Assembly (NCBI RefSeq): GCF_000787855.1
Contig: NZ_BBPQ01000056.1
Span: 1 to 49,932, forward strand
DNA length: 49,932 nt
Origin: Streptacidiphilus anmyonensis
GTDB lineage: Bacteria > Actinomycetota > Actinomycetes > Streptomycetales > Streptomycetaceae
Direction of reading: 5' to 3'
Of this stretch, positions 31,733 to 41,001 are shown one piece after another (the stretch's first letter is position 1; each line of letters starts with the position of its first letter). Under the pieces are notes generated by a model that was not told where the DNA came from, ran no database searches, and was given only the letters and a program-made list of their open reading frames with translations. Position numbers and translations under genes: made by a program.

Positions 31733-33109
31733 ATGGCAACCAACCAGATGGACGCGCTGGTCATCTTCGGCGCCACCGGCGACCTCGCCAAACTGGAGAC
31801 CTTCCCCGCCCTGGTCGGCCTCGTGGAACGCGGCGTGCTCGACAAGCCGATCGTCGGCGTGGCCAAGAGCGGCTGGGGCCTTCCGCAGTTCCGCGACTAC
31901 GCCGAGGCGTCGCTGAAGCTGAACGGCATGGACCCCGGGACGCCCGCCGCGACCAAGATGCTGGGGCTGCTGCGCTATGTCGACGGCGACCTCGACGACG
32001 ACGCCACCTACACCGCCATGGCCGAGGCGATGGGCGACGGCCGGCAGGCCCTGTACTACCTGGAGGTGCCGCCGCCCCTGTTCGGGCGGATCGCCAAGGG
32101 CATCGCCGGCGCCGGCCGCGCGCAGGGCGCCCGCGTCATGGTCGAGAAGCCGTTCGGCACCGACCTGCTCAGTGCCCGCAAGCTCAACGACACCATGCAC
32201 GAGTACTTCCCCGAGGACGCCATCTACCGGGTCGACCACTGGCTCGGCCTCGACCCCGTGGAGAACGTGCTGTTCGCCCGGTTCGCCAACTCCGTCATCG
32301 AGCCGCTGCTGAACCGCACACACGTCCGCAGCATCCAGATCACCATGGCCGAGGCGTTCGACGTCTCCGACCGCGGCCGCTTCTACGACCGCACCGGCGC
32401 CGTCCGCGACGTCGTGCAGAACCACATGCTCCAGGTGCTGGCCACCGTCCTCGCCGAACCGCCCGCCGGGCAGGGGCTGGAGTCCTGGCGCGACGCCAAG
32501 GCCAACATCGTCGCCTCGCTGCGCCCGCTGGACCCCGAGCACATCGTGCGCGGCCAGTACGAGGGCTACCTCGACGTCGACGGCGTCGCCCCGGGCTCGA
32601 CCACCGAGACCTTCGCCACCGTACGGCTCGCCTCCGACTCCTGGCGCTGGGCCGACGTGCCGATCCTCATCCGCGCCGGCAAGTGCATGCCCGTCACCGC
32701 CACCGAGGTGACGATCCACTTCCGCCCCGCCCCGCACGACGTCTTCGGCCTGCGGCCCACCCCCGCCACCAACAGCCTGCGGTTCCGGATCTGGCCCGAG
32801 ACCCAGGTCGGCCTCACCCTGGCCGGCAAGGCTCCCGGCGGCAGCTGGGAGGCCAAGCACGAGGAGCTCTCCTTCAGCGAGACCCCCGGCTCCGACATGC
32901 GTCCCTACGACCGCCTGATCGGCGCCGCCCTCGACGGGGACCGCTGGCTGTTCGCCCGCGAGGACACCGTCGAGGCCGCCTGGCGCGTCGTCGACCCGAT
33001 CCTCGGCGACGCCGCCCCGGTCCACCCCTACGCCCGCGGCACCTGGGGCCCCAAGGAATCGGACGCCCTCCTCCCCGAAGGCGACGCCTGGCACGACCCC
33101 GCCGCCTGA
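31733..33109 (+). CDS. Glucose-6-phosphate dehydrogenase-like protein with altered active-site motif
   Basis: A 458-residue zwf-family protein. The Rossmann start is FGATGDLAKLETFPALVGLV (canonical GASGDLA), followed by EKPFGTDLLSARKLND. The substrate motif, normally RIDHYLGKE, is RVDHWLGLD, so the Lys that binds the sugar phosphate is replaced by Leu while the His-Asp pair remains. Later sections (FARFANSVIEPLLNRTHVRS, GRFYDRTGAVRDVVQNHMLQ and WADVPILIRAGKCM) are family-typical. Length is about 30-50 residues short of standard bacterial G6PDH. It follows the GMC gene by 16 bases with AGGAGG upstream, and a strong terminator follows. A changed substrate, possibly unphosphorylated glucose, is inference. 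Confidence 0.9.
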   Translation: MATNQMDALVIFGATGDLAKLETFPALVGLVERGVLDKPIVGVAKSGWGLPQFRDYAEASLKLNGMDPGTPAATKMLGLLRYVDGDLDDDATYTAMAEAMGDGRQALYYLEVPPPLFGRIAKGIAGAGRAQGARVMVEKPFGTDLLSARKLNDTMHEYFPEDAIYRVDHWLGLDPVENVLFARFANSVIEPLLNRTHVRSIQITMAEAFDVSDRGRFYDRTGAVRDVVQNHMLQVLATVLAEPPAGQGLESWRDAKANIVASLRPLDPEHIVRGQYEGYLDVDGVAPGSTTETFATVRLASDSWRWADVPILIRAGKCMPVTATEVTIHFRPAPHDVFGLRPTPATNSLRFRIWPETQVGLTLAGKAPGGSWEAKHEELSFSETPGSDMRPYDRLIGAALDGDRWLFAREDTVEAAWRVVDPILGDAAPVHPYARGTWGPKESDALLPEGDAWHDPAA

Positions 33110-33116
33110 ACCCCGA

Positions 33117-33161
33117 CGCCGCGTCCCCGGTCGCGCCACACCGCCGACCGGGGACGCGGCG
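33117..33161. terminator. Terminator after the G6PDH-like gene
   Basis: CGCCGCGTCCCCGGTCG (33117-33133) pairs without mismatch with its reverse complement at 33145-33161, around an 11-base loop. The 17-pair stem begins 7 bases after the stop codon and has no T-run. Confidence 0.75.
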
Positions 33162-33263
33162 CCACGCGCGCGCCGGCTGCACGCGTGCGCCGCCCGAAGG
33201 GTCAACACCGCCTCCTGCGCTCCAATCCCGCTGGTCGCGAGGACGGCGACGTAGTCTTCCTGC

Positions 33264-34220
33264 GTGCGGAGCTGGATCGATCAAGGCGTCGAGATCGTCG
33301 AGGAGCCCTCGCTGCCTCTGGTCGAGCAGATCGTCGAGGCGGGCCGGGCCTTCTGGCTCGACATCGAGAACCCGACCGACGAGGTCATCGACCGCCTCGC
33401 TGCCCGCCTGCACCTGCATCCGCTGGCCGTGGAGGACTCCAAACAGTTCGGCCAGCAGGGGAAACTGCAGATCTACGGCAACGTGGCCATGATCGCCGGT
33501 TTTGGGCTCGACGAGCGGATGCGCGAGCCGGTGGAGGTGCACTGCTACTACACCACCGGCTTCCTCATCACGCTGCACCGAGCCCCGAGCCCGGCCCTGG
33601 AGGCGCTGCGCCGGGGGCCGTCCCTCCAGCCGCTGCTGCAGGCCGAGCCCATCCGGGCGCTGCACCGCCTGTTGAGCGCGCTGCACGCCCCGTTTCCGGC
33701 GTTCGTCCTGGGGATGGACGAACGGCTGGACGCGCTGGAGCAGCGGGTGCTCCGCGAGGCGGACGACGACGACCTGAGCGAGATCACCGCCATCCGGCAC
33801 CAGGCCGCGTCGATGCGCCACACGCTGCGGCCCGGCCGGGAGCTGGCGGCTCGGATGCCGCTGGTGATGTCGCTCCCCGGCGCCGACCGGGACACCCAGC
33901 TGTACGTCGAGGACTTCAGCGACGAGCTCCAGCGGGTCGTGGCCGACCTCACGGCGATCGAGGAGCGGTGCATCACGCTGCTCGGCCTCCAGGCGTCGCT
34001 GGCGGGCAATCACCTGGCCACGGTGAGCCGCCGGCTCGCCGCCGTCGCCACCATCTTCCTGCCCATCTCGTTCCTCGCGGGATTCTGGGGCGAGAACTTC
34101 AACGTCCTCACCGGAACCTTCGAGAAGGGATGGGCGGCCTTCCTGATCCTGAGCGTGGGACTGAACGTGGCCTGCGTCCTGATCACCGTGTTCGTGCTCA
34201 GCCGCCGCCGATGGAATTGA
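33264..34220 (+). CDS. CorA-like divalent cation transporter
   Basis: A 318-residue CorA/MIT-family protein from a GTG. TAGTCT (33252-33257) ends 6 bases before the start, suggesting a leaderless mRNA. The cytoplasmic domain includes AFWLDIENPTDEVIDRLAAR and LHLHPLAVEDSKQFGQQGKL, then a long helix (about residues 190-260). Two membrane helices lie at the C-terminus. The pore signature normally reads GMN; here the region is FLAGFWGENFNVL, so GMN is replaced by GEN. Members with changed signatures may carry other divalent cations or have different selectivity. The stop lies only 8 bases from the convergent PucR gene's end. Confidence 0.88.
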   Translation: MRSWIDQGVEIVEEPSLPLVEQIVEAGRAFWLDIENPTDEVIDRLAARLHLHPLAVEDSKQFGQQGKLQIYGNVAMIAGFGLDERMREPVEVHCYYTTGFLITLHRAPSPALEALRRGPSLQPLLQAEPIRALHRLLSALHAPFPAFVLGMDERLDALEQRVLREADDDDLSEITAIRHQAASMRHTLRPGRELAARMPLVMSLPGADRDTQLYVEDFSDELQRVVADLTAIEERCITLLGLQASLAGNHLATVSRRLAAVATIFLPISFLAGFWGENFNVLTGTFEKGWAAFLILSVGLNVACVLITVFVLSRRRWN

Positions 34221-34228
34221 GGACGTGC

Positions 34229-35860
34229 CTAGGTGCGCTCTCCGGGCAGCCACCGCAGCGCGAACCACAGCTCCATCCGCACGTCCTGGTCCTGCAGGTC
34301 GACATCGAGCAACTCGGCGACCCGGCCGATGCGTTGGCGGGCCGTGTTGCGGTGCAGTTGCAGGGCCGCGGCAGTGCGGTCCCAACTGCCGTGCAGGCTG
34401 AGCCAGGTGCGCAGCGTCTCCAGCAGCACGTCGGCTCCCGGCGTCCTCGCCTGGGCAAGGGGGGCGAATCGGGCCCTGGCCAGCGCTTCCGCGTCGGCAG
34501 GGGCGACCAGGCCGTGGACGCTCTGGTCCTGGACCCGGTGGCGCACGACCGGCAGGCCGACAGCCAGCGCGCGGCGCAGTGCGCGGGCGGCCTGGTTGTC
34601 GGCGACCGCCAGGTCCGTCGCCGACGCCGGCGCGCTGAAGCCGAAGGTCCAGCCGAGCCTCCCGAGGGTGGTGGCCTCGGTCGGGCGGGAGTCGCCGTGC
34701 TCGGGGACGAGGGCGCGCAGTGACGCGCCGTCCAGTTGGAGGTAGGCGGTGCCGAGCGTGGTTCCCAGGGCGGCCAGCTGCACGGGATCGCTCTCGGGTC
34801 GACCCATGGCGCTGGGAGTTGACTCCGTGTAACGGCCGTGGACGACCACCCAGCTGCTGCCGGGGGGCGCGTCGGGAGGCAGGAGTGCCGACGCGACCGC
34901 GCGCGGCGCCTCGCCGAGCATCAGTCGCACCAGCGCGCCTGCGCTGCGCGCGTCGCCTCCCAGCGCGTGCCGGGGGCTCGTGAGCAGGGACAGCAGCACG
35001 ATGGCCACCCCGGTCACCGAACGGTGCACGGCCGTCGGTGGCTTGGTGGCCGCCACCGCCAGGACCAGGGGCGCGGTACTGCGGTCGGTCCCCGGAAGGG
35101 TGTGCACGGTCAGGTGGAACCCGGTGTGGTGTTCCGCGGCTGAGGACGGCGGGCGGGGCCGGTCCGCGCCGCTCGCGTCTGCTGCCTGCGGCTGCGCGAC
35201 CAGATGCGTCGTCAGTTCGCGTAGCCGCTGGACGGTGGCGGCTGCGGGCCGGGGTCCGTCGGCGAAGAGCTCACGGCCGGTGGCGTCCGCCAGCGCCGTC
35301 CAGGCGTCGAGGTGGACCGAGAGCTGGTGGAGGACGGCCCGCAGCGCGTCCGGGCGTCCGGCCGCGGCGGCGAGCGCGGACTGGGCGTCGGAGATCTGTC
35401 GCAGGTCACGGTTGCGTGCCTCAGCCATGGCCGAGTAGGCCGCGCGGCCGACGGCGACGAAGGGCGTCTCACGCGGGACCCGCAGCAGCGGCAGACCGTG
35501 CCGGTCGCAGGCCGCGACCAGTTCGGGGGGCACCTCGTCGTAGACGGGGGCGATACCGAAGCCGATGGCCGCCGCACCGGCTCCGACGACGCTGCGGACG
35601 TAGGAGTCGACGCCTTCGGGGGTCTGCGGGAGCCGGACGCCTGCGGTCAGCAGCATGTGCCCGCTCAGCAGGTAGGGGGCCGGCTCCTCGACCTCGGTGG
35701 TGCCGACGGTCCCCACGAGGCGGTCCTCCGTGGGGCCGGCGATGTGGCGAAGGCCCAGGGAGGGGTCGGCCAGCAGGACGCTGAGCGGAACGGCGGGGGC
35801 ACCGGGTGCGGGTGCGTGGCCGACCGGGTGCGTCGCGGGCGAGGGTGCGGATTCATCCAT
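34229..35860 (-). CDS. PucR family transcriptional regulator
   Basis: A 543-residue regulator. The N-terminal PucR-like domain (about residues 25-155) begins VPLSVLLADPSLGLRHIAGP and includes LLSGHMLLTAGVRLPQTPEG and the GFGIAPVYDEVPPELVAACD segment. A middle GGDEF-like/CdaR section follows. The C-terminal PucR HTH_30 (about residues 480-540) reads LLETLRTWLSLHGSWDRTAA, LQLHRNTARQRIGRVAELLD and MELWFALRWL. It is transcribed away from the symporter operon, 189 bases upstream, and probably controls it in response to a nitrogen-rich substrate or intermediate (inference). PucR proteins regulate purine, GABA and polyamine-type catabolism elsewhere. Confidence 0.94.
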   Translation of the reverse strand: MDESAPSPATHPVGHAPAPGAPAVPLSVLLADPSLGLRHIAGPTEDRLVGTVGTTEVEEPAPYLLSGHMLLTAGVRLPQTPEGVDSYVRSVVGAGAAAIGFGIAPVYDEVPPELVAACDRHGLPLLRVPRETPFVAVGRAAYSAMAEARNRDLRQISDAQSALAAAAGRPDALRAVLHQLSVHLDAWTALADATGRELFADGPRPAAATVQRLRELTTHLVAQPQAADASGADRPRPPSSAAEHHTGFHLTVHTLPGTDRSTAPLVLAVAATKPPTAVHRSVTGVAIVLLSLLTSPRHALGGDARSAGALVRLMLGEAPRAVASALLPPDAPPGSSWVVVHGRYTESTPSAMGRPESDPVQLAALGTTLGTAYLQLDGASLRALVPEHGDSRPTEATTLGRLGWTFGFSAPASATDLAVADNQAARALRRALAVGLPVVRHRVQDQSVHGLVAPADAEALARARFAPLAQARTPGADVLLETLRTWLSLHGSWDRTAAALQLHRNTARQRIGRVAELLDVDLQDQDVRMELWFALRWLPGERT

Positions 35861-35990
35861 TCCGGCACAGCATAATGGACGAATCCTGCGCTTCCGTGGG
35901 GGGTTCCCGGCGAACTAACTTCTTGCTCCAAGGCGGTACGCCGGGCCCGGCGCTCCTCTCAGCGTGACGCACCGCCCCTCCCCCACAGCT

Positions 35991-36022
35991 GCTCCGAGCC
36001 CCTGTTCCAGGGGCTCGGGAGC
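35991..36022 (+). promoter_or_regulatory. Hairpin in the leader of the symporter operon
   Basis: CGAGCCCCTG (35995-36004) pairs with CAGGGGCTCG (36008-36017) around TTC. GCTC (35991-35994) pairs with GAGC (36019-36022) with one bulged G between. The hairpin ends 28 bases before the ATG. The upstream gene is divergent, so it is not another gene's terminator; an attenuator or leader element is likely. Confidence 0.6.
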
Positions 36023-36049
36023 TTCCCCCTGCCCCTTGGGAGTGCCTCC

Positions 36050-37543
36050 ATGGCCGTCGACTACCTTGTGATGATCGTCTACCTGTCCGGCATCATCGGC
36101 GTGGGCTGGTGGGGCAAGCGACGCGCCCGCTCCAAGAGCGACTTCCTCGTCGCCGGCCGACGGCTCGGCCCCCTGATGTACACCGGCACCATGGCCGCGG
36201 TCGTCCTCGGCGGCGCCTCGACCATCGGCGGTGTCCGACTTGGCTACACGTACGGCCTGTCGGGAGCCGCGATGGTCTTCGCCATCGGCCTCGGTCTGCT
36301 GGCCCTCAGCATCTTCTTCTCCGCGCGGATCGCGCGGCTGCGGGTCTACACCGTCGCGGAGATGCTCTCGCTGCGCTACGGCGACGGGGCGGCCCTGATC
36401 TCCGGCGTGGTGATGTGGATCTACACGCTCATGCTGGCCGTCACCTCCACCATCGCCTACGCCAGCGTCTTCGACGTCCTGTTCGACGTGCCGCGCTGGG
36501 CCGCGGTGTGCATCGGCGGCGCGATCGTCGTCGGCTACTCGGCGCTCGGCGGGATGTGGTCGATCACCCTGACCGACATGGTGCAGTTCGTGGTCAAGAG
36601 CATCGGCGTGCTGCTCCTGCTGCTGCCCATCGCCGTGGTCAAGGCCGGCGGCTTCGGCGCGATGGCGGACAGGCTGCCGCACGGCTACCTCTCGCCGACC
36701 TCGATCGGCGGCCAGACCATCTTCACCTACGTGCTGATCTACACCTTCGGCATGCTCATCGGCCAGGACATCTGGCAGCGGGTCTTCACCGCGCGCAGCG
36801 ACAAGGTCGCCGCCTACGGCGGGACCGTCGCCGGCGTCTACTGCCTGGTCTACGCCGTGGCCGGAGCCGTCATCGGCATGGCCGCCAAGACGCTCTACCC
36901 GACCCTGCCGGGCGCGGACAGCGCGTTCGCGACGATCGTCAAGCACGTCCTGCCCACCGGGATCAAGGGCCTGGTCCTGGCCGCTGCGCTGTCGGCGATG
37001 ATGTCCACCGCCAGCGGGGCCCTGATCGCGTCGGCCACCGTCGCGAACAACGACATCCTCGGCCGCCTGCGGGTCCTGCGCAGCGGCCGCACCGAGGACG
37101 GCGGCGGCCGGGAGGGCGACGAGGTGCGCGGCAACCGGGTGGCGATCGTCGTCCTCGGCGTCGCGGCCATCGTGATCGCCTGTCTGCTCAGCGATGTCGT
37201 CTCCGCCCTCACCGTGGCCTACAACCTGCTCGTCGGCGGCCTGCTCGTGCCGATCCTGGGCGGCCTGGTGTGGAAGCGCGGCAACCTGGCCGGAGCGCGC
37301 GCCTCGATGGTCGCGGGCGGCGCCACCGTCATCGGGTTCATGGTCGCCAAGGGCGTCCTCGCCAACGAGCCGATCTACTACGGCCTGGCCGTCAGCCTGG
37401 TGGCCTACACCGCCGCCAGCCTGGCCACCCGGCCCACGGACGCCCGGGTGCTGGAGCAGTGGCGCGACCGCCTGGCGGGGCGCAGCCCCGAGCAGACGCA
37501 GGCGACACCCGGCGAGTCCGCGATCGCCCCGGCCGCGCTCTGA
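36050..37543 (+). CDS. Sodium:solute symporter (SSS family)
   Basis: A 497-residue transporter with about 13 hydrophobic helices. It starts MAVDYLVMIVYLSGIIGVGW, with the family-typical KSDFLVAGRRLGPLMYTGTM and AVVLGGASTIGGVRLGYTYG. The later stretch YSALGGMWSITLTDMVQFVV and LSAMMSTASGALIASATVAN is also typical of SSS proteins such as PutP and PanF. The start is set by GGGAG, 7 bases upstream. It is first in an operon with aldolase, ureohydrolase, TPP enzyme and aldehyde dehydrogenase genes and diverges from PucR, so it probably imports the compound that those enzymes degrade. Confidence 0.93.
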   Translation: MAVDYLVMIVYLSGIIGVGWWGKRRARSKSDFLVAGRRLGPLMYTGTMAAVVLGGASTIGGVRLGYTYGLSGAAMVFAIGLGLLALSIFFSARIARLRVYTVAEMLSLRYGDGAALISGVVMWIYTLMLAVTSTIAYASVFDVLFDVPRWAAVCIGGAIVVGYSALGGMWSITLTDMVQFVVKSIGVLLLLLPIAVVKAGGFGAMADRLPHGYLSPTSIGGQTIFTYVLIYTFGMLIGQDIWQRVFTARSDKVAAYGGTVAGVYCLVYAVAGAVIGMAAKTLYPTLPGADSAFATIVKHVLPTGIKGLVLAAALSAMMSTASGALIASATVANNDILGRLRVLRSGRTEDGGGREGDEVRGNRVAIVVLGVAAIVIACLLSDVVSALTVAYNLLVGGLLVPILGGLVWKRGNLAGARASMVAGGATVIGFMVAKGVLANEPIYYGLAVSLVAYTAASLATRPTDARVLEQWRDRLAGRSPEQTQATPGESAIAPAAL

Positions 37544-37569
37544 GCCGCCCCCGACCGAGGAGCAGCACG

Positions 37570-38352
37570 ATGTCCCCGAGCACCACGCTCCAAGCCGGGC
37601 ACCGAGCCGCCGAGGAACTGCGTCTGCGGCGCGAACTCGCGGCGGTCTACCGCCTGGTGGCCCACTTCCGGATGACGGATCTGATCTTCACGCACATCTC
37701 CGTCCGTCTTCCCGGCCCCGGGCAGCACTTCCTGATCAACCCCTACGGCCTCCTCTTCGAGGAGGTCACCGCCTCCAACCTCGTGAAGATCGACCTGGCA
37801 GGGCAGGCGGTCGAGGAGACGCCGCACCCCGTGAACCCGGCCGGGTTCGTGATCCACAGCGCGATCCACGCGGCGCGCGCGGACGCCCACTGCGTCCTGC
37901 ACACCCATACCAGGGCCGGCTGCGCCGTCGCCGCCCAGCAGGACGGGCTGCTGCCCCTGAACCAGATCTCCATGGAGTTCCACGGCCGACTCGGCTACCA
38001 CGACTACGAAGGCGTCGCGCTCAACCTCGCCGAACAGGGCCGTCTGGTCGCCGACCTCGGCCCTCACCCCGCGATGATCCTCCGCCACCACGGTCTGCTG
38101 ACCGTCGGCGAAACCCCCGCCCAGGCGTTCCTGCGCATGTACTACCTGGACAAGGCCTGCGAGATCCAGACCGCCGCGGCAGCGGGCGGCGCGAAGCTCA
38201 CCGTCCCCGACGCCGCGATCTGCGACCTGACCGCGCGTCAGCTCTCCGGTGAGGAACACGGGTCCGACCTGCAGGACGATCACGCCTACGACCTGGCCTG
38301 GGCGGCGCTGCTGCGGCTGCTGGACCGCGTCGCCCCCGACTACACCGACTGA
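37570..38352 (+). CDS. Class II aldolase/adducin family protein
   Basis: A 260-residue class II aldolase/adducin head protein; the ATG follows AGGAGCAGC. The fold begins with [20 protein letters not shown] and [13 protein letters not shown]. The zinc-site His pair is in [18 protein letters not shown], and the third His is in [18 protein letters not shown]. The usual catalytic acid is probably the Glu in QISMEFHG. The gene is between the symporter (27 bases upstream) and the ureohydrolase (17 bases downstream). Aldol cleavage of a hydroxylated keto acid would suit the TPP/dehydrogenase chemistry next door, but its substrate is not known. Confidence 0.92.
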   Translation: MSPSTTLQAGHRAAEELRLRRELAAVYRLVAHFRMTDLIFTHISVRLPGPGQHFLINPYGLLFEEVTASNLVKIDLAGQAVEETPHPVNPAGFVIHSAIHAARADAHCVLHTHTRAGCAVAAQQDGLLPLNQISMEFHGRLGYHDYEGVALNLAEQGRLVADLGPHPAMILRHHGLLTVGETPAQAFLRMYYLDKACEIQTAAAAGGAKLTVPDAAICDLTARQLSGEEHGSDLQDDHAYDLAWAALLRLLDRVAPDYTD

Positions 38353-38369
38353 CAAGGAACACACCCTCC

Positions 38370-39344
38370 ATGAGCTCCACCGAACCACGCGGACCCGTCG
38401 ACTCCTCCCGCGTCCCCCGCTACGCCGGTCCCGCCACCTTCGCCCGCCTCCCCCGCCTCGACGAGGTCGCGCAGGCCGACGTCGCCGTGGTCGGCGTCCC
38501 CTTCGACAGCGGCGTCTCCTACCGTCCCGGGGCCCGCTTCGGCGGCAACGCCGTCCGCGAGGCCAGCCGCCTGCTGCGTCCCTACAACCCGGGCCAGGAC
38601 GCCGCACCGTTCGCGCTGGTCCAGGTCGCCGACGCGGGGGACGTCGCCGCCAACCCCTTCAACATCAACGAGGCGGTGGAGACGGTCGAGGCAGCCGCCG
38701 ACGCACTCCTGGCCACCGGAGCCAGGCTGATGACGCTCGGCGGCGACCACACCATCGCCCTGCCGCTGCTGCGCTCGGTCGCCAAGAAGCACGGACCCGT
38801 CGCGCTGCTGCACTTCGACGCCCACCTGGACACCTGGGACACCTACTTCGGCGCCGAGTACACGCACGGCACCCCGTTCCGCCGCGCCGTCGAGGAGGGC
38901 ATCCTCGACACCGAGGCGCTGTCCCACGTGGGCACCCGCGGCCCGCTGTACGGAAAGCAGGACCTCACCGACGACGAGAAGCTCGGCTTCGGCATCGTCA
39001 CCTCGGCGGACGTCATGCGGCGCGGCGTCGACGAGGTCGCCCAGCAACTGCGTGAACGGATCGGCGACCGGCCCCTCTACGTCTCCGTCGACATCGACGT
39101 GCTGGACCCCGCCCACGCCCCCGGCACCGGCACACCCGAGGCCGGCGGCCTCACCTCCCGTGAACTGCTGGAGATCCTGCGCGGCCTGGCCGGCTGCCAC
39201 CTGGTCTCCGCGGACGTCGTCGAGGTCGCCCCGGCGTACGACCACGCCGAGATCACCGCAGTCGCCGCCTCCCACACGGCCTACGAGCTCACGACGCTGA
39301 TGGCACGCCAGATCGCCGCGTCCCGGCAGGAGACCGCCCAGTGA
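38370..39344 (+). CDS. Ureohydrolase (agmatinase/guanidinobutyrase-type)
   Basis: A 324-residue arginase-superfamily enzyme. The two-manganese site is visible as [11 protein letters not shown], then [20 protein letters not shown] (DAHxD) and [20 protein letters not shown], with [17 protein letters not shown] after it. It hydrolyses a guanidino group, releasing urea. Sequence class is agmatinase/guanidinobutyrase/guanidinopropionase, and the choice cannot be made from motifs alone. Neighbouring TPP and aldehyde dehydrogenase genes favour a guanidino acid made from a guanidino-aldehyde. It overlaps the TPP gene by 4 bases (GTGA). Confidence 0.93.
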   Translation: MSSTEPRGPVDSSRVPRYAGPATFARLPRLDEVAQADVAVVGVPFDSGVSYRPGARFGGNAVREASRLLRPYNPGQDAAPFALVQVADAGDVAANPFNINEAVETVEAAADALLATGARLMTLGGDHTIALPLLRSVAKKHGPVALLHFDAHLDTWDTYFGAEYTHGTPFRRAVEEGILDTEALSHVGTRGPLYGKQDLTDDEKLGFGIVTSADVMRRGVDEVAQQLRERIGDRPLYVSVDIDVLDPAHAPGTGTPEAGGLTSRELLEILRGLAGCHLVSADVVEVAPAYDHAEITAVAASHTAYELTTLMARQIAASRQETAQ

Positions 39345-40972
39345 ACCACGTCCGCAACGGCGGTGACCTGGTCGTCGAATCCCTCACCGCGCTCGGCGCG
39401 CGGTGCGTCTTCGGCCTCCCGGGCCAGCACGCCCTCGGTCTCTTCGACGCCCTGCGCCGCTCCGAACTGCGGTATGTCGGTCTGCGCGTGGAGAACAACG
39501 CCGGCTTCGCCGCCGACGGATACGCCCGCACCGCGCGTACCGTCGCCCCGCTCTTCCTGTCCACCGGTCCGGGCGCGCTGACCTCCCTCGCCGCCCTCCA
39601 GGAGGCCGCCGCCGCCTCCGTGCCCGTGCTCGCGGTGTCCAGCCAGATCCCCTCGGCGGGCCTCGGCGGCCGCCGCCGCGGCTATCTGCACGAACTCGTC
39701 GACCAGCAGGCCAGTTTCCGGGACGTCGTCAAGTCGGTCCACACCGCGCGCACCGCCTCACAGATCCCCTCGGCTCTGGCCGCCGCCTGGGAGTCCGCGC
39801 TCGCCGCGCCCAGCGGCCCGGTATGGGTGGAGATCCCCCAGGACGTGCTCCTCGCGCCGACCACCGTTCCGCCGGTACGCGACCTGCACGCCGAGCCGCG
39901 CCCGCTCACCCCGCGCTCCGAGCTGATCGCCGAGGCCGCAGCCCTGGTGGCCGAGGCCCGGCGACCGGTGGTCCTGGCCGGCGGCGGCGTCGTCCGCTCC
40001 GGTGCGACCGACGAACTGCTGCGCCTCGCCGAGCAGGTGCGCGCACCCGTCGCGTGCACCTTCGGCGGCAAGGGCGCCTTCCCGTGGGAGCACCCGCTCT
40101 CCCTTCAGTCCTGGCTGGAGGACCGGTACACCACCGAGCTCCTCGAGGACGCCGACGTCCTCCTGGTGGTCGGCTCCGGTCTGGGCGAGCTGACCAGCAA
40201 CTACCACACCCTCGCGCCACGTGGCCGGATCATCCAGATCGAAGCGGACCTGGGGAAGCTGGAGTCCAACCACCCGGCGCTGGGCATCCACGCCGACGCC
40301 CGCCTCGCTCTGACCGCCCTCGCCGACGCCGTACCGGCCAGGACGCCCGACGGCGCCGCCGAGGCCACCGCGGCCGACCTGCTGAAGCGCGTCCGGGCCC
40401 GGCTCGACGCCCAGGGTCTCGATCTGGAGCAGGGCGTCCTCGCTTCTGTACGCGGGGCGCTGCCCGAGGGGGCCCCGGTCTTCTTCGACATGACCATCCT
40501 CGGCTACTGGGCCTGGTCGGCCTTCGACGCGCGCGAGCCCAACACCATGCACTCGGGCCAGGGCGCCGGCGGCCTGGGCTACGGCTACCCGGCGGCCCTC
40601 GGCGCCGCCGCGGCCCGCCCGGACAGCCCCGTCCTGGCGGTCTCCGGCGACGGCGGCGCGATGTACTCCATCGCCGAACTCGCCACCGCCCGCCAACTCG
40701 ACCTCGACGTCACCTGGCTGATCGTCGACGACGGCGGCTACGGCATCCTGCGCGAGTACATGAACGACACCTTCGGCGAGGCCACCGCGACCGAACTGGC
40801 CCGGCCGGACTTCGTCAAGCTCGCCGAGTCGTTCGGCGTTCCCGCCACCCTGACCACGGTCGCCGACCTGGCCCACGACCTCGCGGCGGCGCTGGCCGCA
40901 CCGGGCCCGAACGTGGTCGTCCTCCCCGCCTTCCTGCGGATGTTCGAGCCCACCCACATCGGGCCGAACTGA
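39341..40972 (+). CDS. TPP-dependent decarboxylase of the acetolactate synthase fold
   Basis: A 543-residue thiamine-diphosphate enzyme beginning at a GTG that overlaps the previous stop. The N-terminal Pyr domain has [20 protein letters not shown] and the cofactor-activating Glu in [17 protein letters not shown]. The central domain runs to about residue 340. The C-terminal PP domain has [20 protein letters not shown] and [20 protein letters not shown], ending in [18 protein letters not shown] (the GDG-N30-type motif). The family includes AruI, the 2-ketoarginine decarboxylase of the arginine transaminase route, and placement with a ureohydrolase and an aldehyde dehydrogenase makes that reaction a good candidate. 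Lack of a small ALS regulatory subunit argues against acetolactate synthesis. Confidence 0.9.
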   Translation: MNHVRNGGDLVVESLTALGARCVFGLPGQHALGLFDALRRSELRYVGLRVENNAGFAADGYARTARTVAPLFLSTGPGALTSLAALQEAAAASVPVLAVSSQIPSAGLGGRRRGYLHELVDQQASFRDVVKSVHTARTASQIPSALAAAWESALAAPSGPVWVEIPQDVLLAPTTVPPVRDLHAEPRPLTPRSELIAEAAALVAEARRPVVLAGGGVVRSGATDELLRLAEQVRAPVACTFGGKGAFPWEHPLSLQSWLEDRYTTELLEDADVLLVVGSGLGELTSNYHTLAPRGRIIQIEADLGKLESNHPALGIHADARLALTALADAVPARTPDGAAEATAADLLKRVRARLDAQGLDLEQGVLASVRGALPEGAPVFFDMTILGYWAWSAFDAREPNTMHSGQGAGGLGYGYPAALGAAAARPDSPVLAVSGDGGAMYSIAELATARQLDLDVTWLIVDDGGYGILREYMNDTFGEATATELARPDFVKLAESFGVPATLTTVADLAHDLAAALAAPGPNVVVLPAFLRMFEPTHIGPN

Positions 40973-41001
40973 ACGCCTGCCCCAGAACCGAGGAGAACGC
41001 C

